Shown here piece after piece: positions 1 through 5,971 of a DNA stretch of 21,682 bases. The notes under the pieces are model-generated. The model worked only from the letters and a program-made list of their open reading frames with translations, ran no database searches and was not told the DNA's origin. Origin of the DNA: a virus; IMG/VR virus record IMGVR_UViG_3300006916_000467, positions 1 through 21,682 of that record, one strand, 5' to 3'. The stretch's first letter is position 1. The number at the start of each line of letters is the position of its first letter. Both the position numbers and the translations under genes were made by a program.

Positions 1-19
1 TAAATCAATGAATTAGAAT

Positions 20-232
20 ATGACAGACGACAAGGATCGTGAAGAAAAAATACGCCGCAACCGTGAGAAATACCCAGAGATTGCGGCGTTAGTAGATGAA
101 GTCAGGAAATATTTTCCCGAAGCGAAGGTCACTTCTATTCGGAAGCTGACACCTCAAGAGCAGGAGCAGAGGCGTCAAGTTCTAACCAGTCGCGAACAAG
201 GCGTAAGGGTCTGGCCAACTTCTGAGCGATGA
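20..232 (+). CDS. Small hypothetical phage protein
   Basis: A 70-residue, very charged reading frame that starts with ATG four bases after an in-frame TAG. No clear Shine-Dalgarno sequence is visible in the 19 bases before it. The first 45 residues look like a genuine small phage protein: an acidic and basic helix followed by a VDEVRKYFPEAKV segment of the kind seen in many uncharacterised phage proteins. The last third is antisense to the end of the primase gene and reads as low-information Gln/Arg-rich sequence. The two genes overlap tail to tail by 98 bases. I assign no function. It could be the last gene of a rightward unit lying outside the window, or its natural end may have been lost so that translation now runs on to 232. 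Confidence 0.5.
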   Translation: MTDDKDREEKIRRNREKYPEIAALVDEVRKYFPEAKVTSIRKLTPQEQEQRRQVLTSREQGVRVWPTSER

Positions 233-2075
233 CGTCTGGGTCGTGACCATCTAATGCCATGTCTTTCGCACGTTGCTTGGTTGATCTGCTCGACACAACA
301 ATCTTCTCGTCTGTGATGTTGTGCGCCGCGTATCCAACCCACTGCACACGATCATGTAGGTCAGTCCATTCTCGGACTTTGCCATACCGTATCTCCATCA
401 CCATGTATAAGCGATAGTCAGACGGTAGCTTTGCTTGTAGCTGTGGCCAGATTGGGTGGTCATAGTTGCCATCGTACAGACCTGCGTTCTGTTTGGCTGT
501 GTCCTCGTCATCAAAGACCTGCGCCACTCTGATCTGTGTCTCCAGCACAGTAAGCTGGTTTGTTGAACCCGCCTCTCGGCCAATGCCACTTTCAGATGGC
601 TTGTTGCTGTGGTGGATCATGATCACAGACAGGCCAGAGTTGCGAAGTTTGACTGCCAGCTTGTTGATTTTTGCCCACTCGTCTGCGGAGTTCTCAGCCA
701 AACCGGGATACGCAGACCGAATGGTGTCGATCACAACCACGTCTGGCTCTGCAAACTCAATCCAACCTTGCAGTTCCATCAGCCCTTCACGTTGGTGGAG
801 GTCGATTTCTTTCTTGTCTACGAAGGGTGTCCAGATGTTGAGGCGGTCTTGTGTGTCGCCATGTATCTGCCGCATTTCGATTAGGCGTCTGGCGATTGTC
901 GACATGCCCATCTCGAAGTCGAGATACAAAACTCGTGCAGGTCTGCCGATTTCAAATGGCCCGAAATACTTTCGCCCTGCACATAGTGCGGACATCGCAT
1001 GCTGAACAAAAAGTGATTTGCCATGGCCAGAGTAACCGAAGACCTGCACGATTGTATTAGCAGGTAGCCAAGGCTCAATCAAATAAGATTTGGCGTCACT
1101 CTCAGATAATAATTGCTCGGCATCAGCCATTTGGATGAGGCGTCTATCCCTCTTTTCCTCTTGCTGTTTCTCATGCACATAAGGCTTGTAAATATAGTCG
1201 CCATTATCATTGAAACGATCAGGATGGTTGCGTCGTTCGGACTGCTCCATTGACTGAACCGTCGCCTCGAACTCGCGCTCGTCCAGTTGATCTGCGAAGA
1301 ACTCATTCATGAAGGCGTGTCCGCGCAGACGCAGGTCTGGGCCAAAGTAACCTTCCAATATGCTCTCGCTGATGTGCCGCATCACTCGTTCGTTGCGGCC
1401 ATTGCTCATGCCAGACGGTATCTTCAGAGTGTTGGGGAAGTTGTCACGCACATACTTTGCTGTGCGATCCCACTCACTAACAAACTCATCAGGCTGTAAA
1501 GGCTCAACAGACGACAGGTCAAGCTCATCAAAATGAAAGTCCCCGTCTGGTCTTCTCTCTTGCAGACAAGGCTTCCAGTCTTCCCACATTGGGAACTCAT
1601 CCCAGTCTATGTACTGAGGGTAATCCCAAATGTAGTTGTTTGATGGGGGAAGTAGCGCATAGCTACCGTCCCCACGGAAGTCGAGGCCGTTGATCTTTGG
1701 CCAATCTGCTCCCCGACTATTTATCCCTGCTCTCGGCCCACGCCGCACGCCATCACGCGGATGTTCAAAGTATAAGTGAACACCGCGCTTTGTTTTTACG
1801 CGGATGGGTGAACGCATACCCGCATCGAATGCGGCATGCAGTGCATCTTCGTTGTCACAATCGACAACCACCACGCCACTGATTGCACCAGTGACGATTG
1901 CTATGTCGTGGTCTGGCCACTTCGTCCACCATTCTTCCACCTCTTCCTCGGTGGGGTGTCTGTCTTGGTAATCACGCCATTTAATAGCGGGTCTCTTCCC
2001 TTCTGGCTTGATTGGAATGATGCTCCAACCACGATCCAGATATTCAAGAGCCGCATCCAATTTGGTCTTGGACAT
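135..2075 (-). CDS. Bifunctional primase-polymerase / RepA-type AAA helicase fusion
   Basis: A replication protein of about 646 residues that probably makes primers and unwinds the phage origin or fork. Residues 5-150 match the prim-pol fold: the acidic pair D72/D74 in VVVVDCDNED, H100 in KRGVHLYFEHP, and the family signature LDFRGDGSYALLPPS near 131-145. From about residue 330 there is a RecA-fold ATPase like AAA_25/RepA: Walker A GYSGHGKS at 347-354, an acidic LDFEM at 385-389, a Walker B-like strand VVVIDT ending at D450, and a MIHHSNK motif. The C-terminal 40 residues resemble a small winged or HTH segment. A TTG start at 2090 is possible, but GAAGAGG at 2088-2082 lies six bases before the ATG at 2075, so I prefer that start. 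The gene overlaps the HTH gene upstream by 32 bases, suggesting coupled expression. Confidence 0.9.
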   Translation of the reverse strand: MSKTKLDAALEYLDRGWSIIPIKPEGKRPAIKWRDYQDRHPTEEEVEEWWTKWPDHDIAIVTGAISGVVVVDCDNEDALHAAFDAGMRSPIRVKTKRGVHLYFEHPRDGVRRGPRAGINSRGADWPKINGLDFRGDGSYALLPPSNNYIWDYPQYIDWDEFPMWEDWKPCLQERRPDGDFHFDELDLSSVEPLQPDEFVSEWDRTAKYVRDNFPNTLKIPSGMSNGRNERVMRHISESILEGYFGPDLRLRGHAFMNEFFADQLDEREFEATVQSMEQSERRNHPDRFNDNGDYIYKPYVHEKQQEEKRDRRLIQMADAEQLLSESDAKSYLIEPWLPANTIVQVFGYSGHGKSLFVQHAMSALCAGRKYFGPFEIGRPARVLYLDFEMGMSTIARRLIEMRQIHGDTQDRLNIWTPFVDKKEIDLHQREGLMELQGWIEFAEPDVVVIDTIRSAYPGLAENSADEWAKINKLAVKLRNSGLSVIMIHHSNKPSESGIGREAGSTNQLTVLETQIRVAQVFDDEDTAKQNAGLYDGNYDHPIWPQLQAKLPSDYRLYMVMEIRYGKVREWTDLHDRVQWVGYAAHNITDEKIVVSSRSTKQRAKDMALDGHDPDVIAQKLARPLRLVRDWLELDASAPALEVSASE

Positions 2076-2271
2076 CTTCATCCTCTTCAAAGTATAGGTC
2101 TAAGTCTAGTTCTGGGTTCTCGGACTTGATTTTCTCCAAGACGACGCTCGACACATACTGTCTTGTAACCCACCCATAAGGCGCAGTGCGAACCACGCCC
2201 ACGAGTTTAGCCACAGAAGATGCGCCGCCCAAATCATCTATAAGACGTTGGATGTTGAGCTTCGCTTGCAT
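2044..2271 (-). CDS. Cro/YdaS-like helix-turn-helix regulator
   Basis: A 75-residue DNA-binding protein. Residues 8-36 (LIDDLGGASSVAKLVGV, then RTAPYGWVTR) fit the Cro/YdaS pattern, in which an LGG turn, an SSVAKLVGV helix and an AxYGW recognition helix form the HTH. The tail from about residue 52 is strongly acidic. An ATG at 2292 would add seven basic residues but has no ribosome site. The ATG at 2271 is preceded by AAAAGG about nine bases upstream, so it is preferred. It is the first gene of the leftward early unit, directly beside a divergent promoter region with palindromes. It most likely represses its own transcription, the rightward operon or both. Target and direction are inferred. 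Translation runs 32 bases into the primase gene. Confidence 0.75.
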   Translation of the reverse strand: MQAKLNIQRLIDDLGGASSVAKLVGVVRTAPYGWVTRQYVSSVVLEKIKSENPELDLDLYFEEDEDVQDQIGCGS

Positions 2272-2292
2272 TCGATCTTTCCTTTTTTTCAT

Positions 2293-2322
2293 TTGACACT
2301 TGCGTCAGTGTATAAGTTATAC
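2293..2322 (+). promoter_or_regulatory. Candidate sigma70-type promoter for the rightward early operon
   Basis: TTGACA at 2293-2298 is a perfect -35 box. TTATAC at 2317-2322 is a fair -10 after an 18-base spacer. The first gene of the operon starts 66 bases beyond it behind the strong ribosome site AAAGGAGGT at 2375-2383. The -10 falls inside a 13-base palindrome, so a bound repressor would block it. Confidence 0.55.
2296..2322. promoter_or_regulatory. Operator candidates in the divergent region
   Basis: Two inverted repeats sit back to back. ACACT (2296-2300) and AGTGT (2307-2311) flank a six-base spacer and overlap the rightward -35 region. GTATAAGTTATAC (2310-2322) is a perfect palindrome about a central G and covers both -10 boxes. 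A related eight-base palindrome GTTATAAC lies at 2366-2373, next to the first rightward ribosome site. The neighbouring Cro/YdaS-like protein is the natural candidate to bind these. Binding is inferred, not seen. Confidence 0.45.
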
Positions 2323-2343
2323 TACACCTATAGATGTTTGCAA
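2316..2343 (-). promoter_or_regulatory. Candidate leftward promoter for the HTH and primase genes
   Basis: On the minus strand TTGCAA (2343-2338) can act as a -35 and TATAAC (2321-2316) as a -10 with a 16-base spacer. This promoter and the rightward one share the same few -10 bases, so the two transcription starts would be mutually exclusive or jointly controlled. The match is moderate and the assignment rests mainly on position. Confidence 0.4.
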
Positions 2344-2387
2344 GACGTCATTCGTAGTTGCTGACGTTATAACTAAAGGAGGTATGT

Positions 2388-2819
2388 ATGCCTGAGACTG
2401 ATAGCTGGTCTGTCTTCGCCGACACATCCAGCCCCCCGAAGTCGTCCGTCTCCGCTAATCGGCTTGAGCCATTAGCAGAAGAGTTCGACAGACTAACCAA
2501 AGAGCGTGACGCGCTCGATGAACGCATAGGCCAACTCGAAAATGAGATCGCCTACCTTTTCCCAGAGGAAGCGGGTGAGATTGCCCAATCCACAGACAGG
2601 TTCGAGGTCTTGGTTACACGATCTGAGCGTTGGACGTGGAACAAGGAAGCACTCGAAAAGCAGTTTGGGGAAGGACAACTGCCAGACCATGTGAAGCGTA
2701 GTCTGACTGTTGATAAGCGTAAGTTCCAAAAGCTACCGCAACATGAGCAAGAGCCTTTGCGATACGCGCTTACCCGAAAACTCGACCGACCAAAGATAAA
2801 GGTGATCCCAAATGTTTAA
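2388..2819 (+). CDS. Phage coiled-coil protein of the recombination operon
   Basis: A 143-residue soluble protein behind a near-perfect ribosome site (AAAGGAGGT, five bases before the ATG). After a Ser/Pro-rich N-terminus, residues 27-58 form a clear heptad-like coiled coil. The C-terminal half has aromatic and basic patches (SERWTWNKEAL, KRKFQKLP, LDRPKIKVIP). It is first in a rightward operon directly ahead of a Sak4-like ATPase, and similar unnamed proteins are common upstream of such ATPases in phages. A role in DNA recombination or as an ATPase partner is plausible from context only. The coiled coil also invites comparison with Gam-type nuclease inhibitors, but I see no specific Gam motif. 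The stop overlaps the next start by eight bases. Confidence 0.85.
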   Translation: MPETDSWSVFADTSSPPKSSVSANRLEPLAEEFDRLTKERDALDERIGQLENEIAYLFPEEAGEIAQSTDRFEVLVTRSERWTWNKEALEKQFGEGQLPDHVKRSLTVDKRKFQKLPQHEQEPLRYALTRKLDRPKIKVIPNV

Positions 2820-3576
2820 GACTATGAGTACATCGGACGTCTCACGCGACGAGCCGACCAAGACTTTGCTGTATGCACATCACGGCTACGGCAAGACCTA
2901 TCAATGTCGCTACTACCAGAAGCGTTATGGCAAGGGATTGATCATATCTGGTGAAGCAGGGCTAAAGTCTATTGAAGACGTGGCCATTGATTACCTGCCC
3001 TTCTCCTCATGGGATGGCAAGCATAACCCAGACGACGGTGTCTATTCGTTCCGTGGTATCTGGAAGATGATTGACAGCCCTGAGTTCAAGGAAGCAGGGT
3101 TCAAGTGGATTGCAATCGACAGTCTGACTGAGATGTCTGAGCGTCTGATTGAACACTTGGAAAAGGAACACGAAGGGAACAAGAACGGTTTCCAACTGTG
3201 GGGTGATTACAACCGCATTATGTTGGGTGCCTTGAAGACCATTCGTGACCTGCCTTTGCATGTCTATGTGACGTGTCTGGCAAAAGAAGAGAAGGATGCA
3301 AATGACGTCACTCACTATTGGCCGTTGGTCAAGGGTGGCTCTGTATCCAAACACGTACCTGCCCTGTTCGACCACGTGCTTTGTGGTGTTCGAGTGACAG
3401 AAACGAATGACCAAGGGAAACCAAAGGTAACTCGGTACATTGTCACAGACGAAGTGTCTGGTTGGCATGGCAAAACACGTGATCCACGCAACCGTCTGAA
3501 GCCATTTGAGAAGTGCGAAGACGTAACAGAACTCTTAAACCGAATGGTCGGTGAGGAAGAAGGAGAAAGTAAATGA
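2812..3576 (+). CDS. Sak4-like RecA-fold ATPase (AAA_24 type)
   Basis: A 254-residue ATP-binding protein of the type used by phages as a short RecA-like single-strand annealing or strand-exchange protein. Walker A is AHHGYGKT at residues 22-29. Walker B is the hydrophobic strand ending in D103 (KWIAIDSLTE). A third beta strand, LHVYVTCLAKEEK, precedes a region with KGGSVSKHVPALFD, which fits the core layout of Sak4/AAA_24 proteins and their usual length of about 220-260 residues. The upstream AAGGTG about eight bases before 2812 supports this start; an internal ATG at 2824 is the alternative. The stop overlaps the next start as ATGA, so it is translationally coupled to the DUF669-like protein, a pairing seen in many phages. 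ATPase identity is sure; the recombination role is inferred. Confidence 0.88.
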   Translation: MFKTMSTSDVSRDEPTKTLLYAHHGYGKTYQCRYYQKRYGKGLIISGEAGLKSIEDVAIDYLPFSSWDGKHNPDDGVYSFRGIWKMIDSPEFKEAGFKWIAIDSLTEMSERLIEHLEKEHEGNKNGFQLWGDYNRIMLGALKTIRDLPLHVYVTCLAKEEKDANDVTHYWPLVKGGSVSKHVPALFDHVLCGVRVTETNDQGKPKVTRYIVTDEVSGWHGKTRDPRNRLKPFEKCEDVTELLNRMVGEEEGESK

Positions 3577-4049
3577 GTGATTGGAATGGTTTCGGGTCAT
3601 TAGACCTGTCCAATGTAGAAGCCAGTGGTGGTAGCGCACGTCTGCAACCCGGCACATATACCGTGAAATGTTCGGAAGCAAAGGTCGAACAGATCGGTAG
3701 CACAAACAACCGCAAATTGGTTGCAGACTTTGTAGATGTAGATGGATCAGGCGACATCCGCGTGAACTTCAACATCCTGCACTCAAGCGATCAGGCGCAA
3801 GAGATTGGCAGACGTCAGTTGAAGTCGTTCTTGATTGCCGCAAATCACCCCAACCCAGACAAGCCGGGCGACGTTGATAAGCTGAAAGGTCTTCAGTGCA
3901 AGATCATCGTTGGCATGGGTAAGCCATGGAAGGGTGATGATGGCGTTGAGCGTCAGTCAAGTGAGGTCAAGAAGTTCATGGCTATGGCTGAAGCGGCGGC
4001 GTCTGCTGGCTCAAAGTCAGACGACATGGACGACGACATCCCTTTCTAA
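3573..4049 (+). CDS. DUF669-like protein, probable single-strand DNA-binding protein
   Basis: A 158-residue protein with a beta-rich core and an N-terminal LQPGTYTVKCSEAKVE strand pair typical of DUF669-type phage proteins. Its last nine residues are acidic and end in DDDIPF, essentially the SSB C-terminal tip that recruits replication and repair proteins in bacteria. That tail, after a flexible Ala/Ser/Lys stretch, is the best argument that this protein coats single-stranded DNA and docks partners such as the neighbouring ATPase or nuclease. It starts in an ATGA overlap with the ATPase gene, with AAGGAG upstream. It is followed by the leftward terminator hairpin before the nuclease gene. Confidence is high for the gene and moderate for the exact function. 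Confidence 0.85.
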   Translation: MSDWNGFGSLDLSNVEASGGSARLQPGTYTVKCSEAKVEQIGSTNNRKLVADFVDVDGSGDIRVNFNILHSSDQAQEIGRRQLKSFLIAANHPNPDKPGDVDKLKGLQCKIIVGMGKPWKGDDGVERQSSEVKKFMAMAEAAASAGSKSDDMDDDIPF

Positions 4050-4056
4050 GCCATAC

Positions 4057-4082
4057 AAAAAAAGGGGGGCGCAACGCCCCCC
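4057..4082 (-). terminator. Strong intrinsic terminator pointing leftward
   Basis: A perfect eight-base GC stem (GGGGGGCG at 4064-4071, CGCCCCCC at 4075-4082) with the three-base loop CAA. Read on the minus strand it is followed at once by seven U residues (A tract 4057-4063 on the plus strand). On the plus strand the bases after the stem are TAAATTGA, with no U tract. It therefore has the form of a terminator for leftward transcripts, although the genes on both sides run rightward. Confidence 0.75.
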
Positions 4083-4098
4083 TAAATTGAGGGAAGCC

Positions 4099-4914
4099 AT
4101 GAGCATAAAAGCTACCGAAGTTGTCTTCAAGATTGACGAAGGATATGACAGAAAAACCGAAGAGAGAGCGCGAGACTATATTGGGGCTTCGGGCATCGGA
4201 CATCCCTGCGACGCCTACCAAGCCTACAGCCTACGCGGATTTCCCAACACTGAGCCAGACGCTCGCCTCAAGCGAATATTCCGCTTGGGCCACATCCTCG
4301 AAGACGAAGTCGTCAAAGACTTAAAGGAGAAGGCAGACGTTCGGGTCTGGGAAGTCGATGGTCTGACTGGTCGTCAGCACACATACGAAGAATGGAACGG
4401 TCATGTGGTCTGCCACATGGACGGACACATAGAACTAGATGATGGCGAACTGCGCGTCTTGGAGATCAAGTCCATGAACGACGCATCGTTTAAGAAATTT
4501 CAGAAGGACGGAGTGAAATACTCGCATCCACGTTACTTTGCACAGGTGCAAATGATGATGGGGATGTCTCAGATACATGAGACCTTCTTTATCGCTGTGA
4601 ATAAAAACAACAGCGAATACCATGCGGAGATTGTAAAATATGATGAGTTTGAATTTGGACACATCAAGGATCGGATACAGACAGTGTTCGATGGAAACGC
4701 AAAAAAGATCAGCGTCGACAACTCAGACTGGCGTTGCCGAGGGTGTTTCAAATCAGACGTATGTTGGGGCGACCGTAGTGTTCCCAAGTTATGTCAGACC
4801 TGTAGCTTTTCCCGTCCAAAGCCAGACGGTGGATGGCATTGTAGCAAGCATGACAAGGACACCCTTAACCCTTGCGAAGATTACAAATTGTTTGAGCCAT
4901 TACCGAAGGAGTAA
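4099..4914 (+). CDS. Cas4-like PD-(D/E)XK nuclease with Fe-S cysteines
   Basis: A 271-residue RecB/Cas4-family nuclease, probably an exonuclease that makes or trims ends for recombination. The catalytic motif is D108 (HMDGHIEL) followed by E122-x-K124 (LEIKSM), with Q151 in the following helix. Cysteine C37 near the N-terminus and C213-x2-C216-x5-C222 near the C-terminus match the spacing that holds the iron-sulphur cluster in Cas4 and AddB. A second cysteine group follows (C232, C235, C248, C259), with the look of a small zinc knuckle. I chose the ATG at 4099, just after GAGGGA. The same frame is open upstream to 3910, but that part overlaps the DUF669 gene and reads as noise. The adjacent ATPase and SSB-like genes support a recombination role. 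No cas1 or cas2 is present, so this is not a CRISPR gene. Confidence 0.88.
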   Translation: MSIKATEVVFKIDEGYDRKTEERARDYIGASGIGHPCDAYQAYSLRGFPNTEPDARLKRIFRLGHILEDEVVKDLKEKADVRVWEVDGLTGRQHTYEEWNGHVVCHMDGHIELDDGELRVLEIKSMNDASFKKFQKDGVKYSHPRYFAQVQMMMGMSQIHETFFIAVNKNNSEYHAEIVKYDEFEFGHIKDRIQTVFDGNAKKISVDNSDWRCRGCFKSDVCWGDRSVPKLCQTCSFSRPKPDGGWHCSKHDKDTLNPCEDYKLFEPLPKE

Positions 4915-4918
4915 CTGG

Positions 4919-5206
4919 ATGAAGCTAGAGGAGTTAAAGGAAAAACACGAGGCGATTGCAGAAAAGACCTCCACTCTTCTTGCCGAAATCGAAGCCAAGC
5001 AGAATGAAATCTTGTCGATTACTGAACGTCTGGATGAGATCAACATTCTGAAAGGTGAGGACATCAAAGCGCAGAAGGCACGAGCGAAAGAGAAACGTGC
5101 GCGTCTGCGTGATGAGATCACAGACCTGCGACATAATGTACGTCTGTTGGATGGGCAGAAAGAATGGCTAATGATCAAGGCGAAAGCTCTGGCAGGTGAA
5201 CTATGA
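4919..5206 (+). CDS. Small coiled-coil protein
   Basis: A 95-residue protein that is almost one continuous charged helix: residues 3-45 and 52-85 show strong heptad patterns rich in Glu, Lys, Leu and Ile. The ATG at 4919 follows GAAGGAG by seven bases, and the gene starts five bases after the nuclease stop. The frame remains open far upstream, but that part lies inside the nuclease gene. Its end overlaps the next gene as ATGA. I recognise no family. Its position suggests a helper for the nuclease or replication proteins, or a scaffold-like dimer. That is inference only. Confidence 0.75.
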   Translation: MKLEELKEKHEAIAEKTSTLLAEIEAKQNEILSITERLDEINILKGEDIKAQKARAKEKRARLRDEITDLRHNVRLLDGQKEWLMIKAKALAGEL

Positions 5207-5565
5207 AGCGCGGCGAAATATTAGGCAAGGCTTCAGAATATGTTGATGGCCCAAGGGCAGACGACTACGGCGACGCGTTCGAGAACTTTGAGCGGATTGC
5301 TGAAGGATGGAATATTATTCTCAAGAACGCCTTGAATACGCACGGATATTTCACAGCATCACACGTCGCATTGATGATGGATTGGGTAAAGACAGCACGT
5401 CTATTGCACAACCTAGAAAGCGCAGACGGATGGATTGATAAGTGTGGATATAGCGCACTCGGTGGCGAGTGCGCTATGAAGAGCAGAGAGCGGAGTGATT
5501 ACGCTAAGTCTCTAATTGAAAATGCGGCCCGTCCAAGAAAGGCCGACGACCCTGAGAGCGTCTGA
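5203..5565 (+). CDS. DUF6378-family phage protein
   Basis: A 120-residue protein matching a widespread phage family of unknown function. The recognisable features are the N-terminal AxxYVDGPRADDYGDAFENF segment, an IAEGWNIIL helix, a DVA-like SHVALMMDWVKTARL helix and the DGWIDKCGYSALGGECA segment near 75-90. The aspartate, asparagine and lysine pattern resembles all-alpha nucleotide-binding folds, but no activity has been shown that I can cite. It starts in an ATGA overlap with the previous gene, with an AGGTG site. It is the last gene of the rightward operon, and its last 62 bases overlap the end of the endolysin gene on the other strand. Its GGEC codons sit in a perfect 12-base hairpin. 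Confidence 0.82.
   Translation: MKRGEILGKASEYVDGPRADDYGDAFENFERIAEGWNIILKNALNTHGYFTASHVALMMDWVKTARLLHNLESADGWIDKCGYSALGGECAMKSRERSDYAKSLIENAARPRKADDPESV
5450..5477. other. 12-base perfect stem-loop inside the DUF6378 gene
   Basis: ATAGCGCACTCG (5450-5461) is followed by the loop GTGG and the exact complement CGAGTGCGCTAT (5466-5477). It lies 26 bases beyond the endolysin stop in the leftward direction and 88 bases before the DUF6378 stop in the rightward direction. Neither side carries a strong U tract, so it is not a classical terminator. It could mark or protect the 3' end of the late transcript, act as a processing site, or slow polymerases at the meeting point. Confidence 0.6.
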
Positions 5566-5971
5566 TGTCAACGTATTCCATCATCAACGCTTCACAAGTT
5601 CCCTTGTGATCCGTTAATTTCTTGTGCCATGCCGCTCCCCAAGTGAGTTCGCAACCAACTTCTTTGGCGGCAGACAAGAATGCGTCTGCAATCTCATCAT
5701 ACAAATTCAATTCCCAGACGCCATTTGAGCCAACATAGGCCATGGCGTCTATGGCGTGCGAGTATCCGTCTGCCTGTGGTAGATGGTAAGACTTCATTGT
5801 CTTTGACCTGCCAGTGCGGACATTCTCCTCCTGCTCGGCTACAGTTCTGGTGCCGCAAATAATTCCGAAGTCGATCTTAGTACGACCGATGGCCAGTTTG
5901 CAGACGTCCACGAGTTGTGGATGTACGCCTTCTAGTTTTGACAGACTGCGGTTAGATAGTTTGAAGCTCAT
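5504..5971 (-). CDS. Endolysin, M15 (VanY / L-alanyl-D-glutamate peptidase type)
   Basis: A 155-residue zinc peptidase that should cut peptide cross-links of the cell wall at lysis. The M15 ligands are visible: H63 in SYHLPQADGYSHAIDAMAY, D75 in the same stretch, and H150 in the closing DGPHFQL. A WGAAW segment at 111-115 matches the WGGDW-type motif of the family. The length is normal for single-domain phage M15 enzymes such as the T5 endolysin. There is no signal peptide, so release depends on the holin. It starts in an ATGA overlap with the gene upstream, with GGAGG just before it. It is the last gene of the late leftward operon and overlaps the DUF6378 gene tail to tail by 62 bases. Confidence 0.88.
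   Translation of the reverse strand: MSFKLSNRSLSKLEGVHPQLVDVCKLAIGRTKIDFGIICGTRTVAEQEENVRTGRSKTMKSYHLPQADGYSHAIDAMAYVGSNGVWELNLYDEIADAFLSAAKEVGCELTWGAAWHKKLTDHKGTCEALMMEYVDIRRSQGRRPFLDGPHFQLET

Noticed and set aside
466-1005. Rightward frame of 179 codons opposite the primase-helicase gene
   Set aside because: It is antisense to the Walker A and Walker B region of a clearly real gene, has no ribosome site and has a composition typical of a reverse-strand shadow.
3007-3468. Leftward frame of 153 codons opposite the Sak4-like ATPase
   Set aside because: The opposite strand encodes the ATPase with recognisable Walker motifs. The frame has no start signal and no protein-like pattern.
3493-3501. 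Neisserial DNA uptake sequence (GCCGTCTGAA)
   Set aside because: The frequent word CGTCTG is the core of that sequence, but the full ten-base form does not recur. The nearest copy here (ACCGTCTGAA) has a mismatch, and nothing else points to Neisseria.
3910-4098. Upstream extension of the nuclease frame by 63 codons
   Set aside because: It overlaps the DUF669 gene in another frame, crosses the terminator hairpin and reads as Ser/Arg/Trp noise. The ATG at 4099 has a good ribosome site.
4099-4914. CRISPR-associated cas4
   Set aside because: The cysteine and catalytic pattern is Cas4-like, but there are no repeat arrays and no cas1 or cas2. Phage recombination nucleases share this fold.
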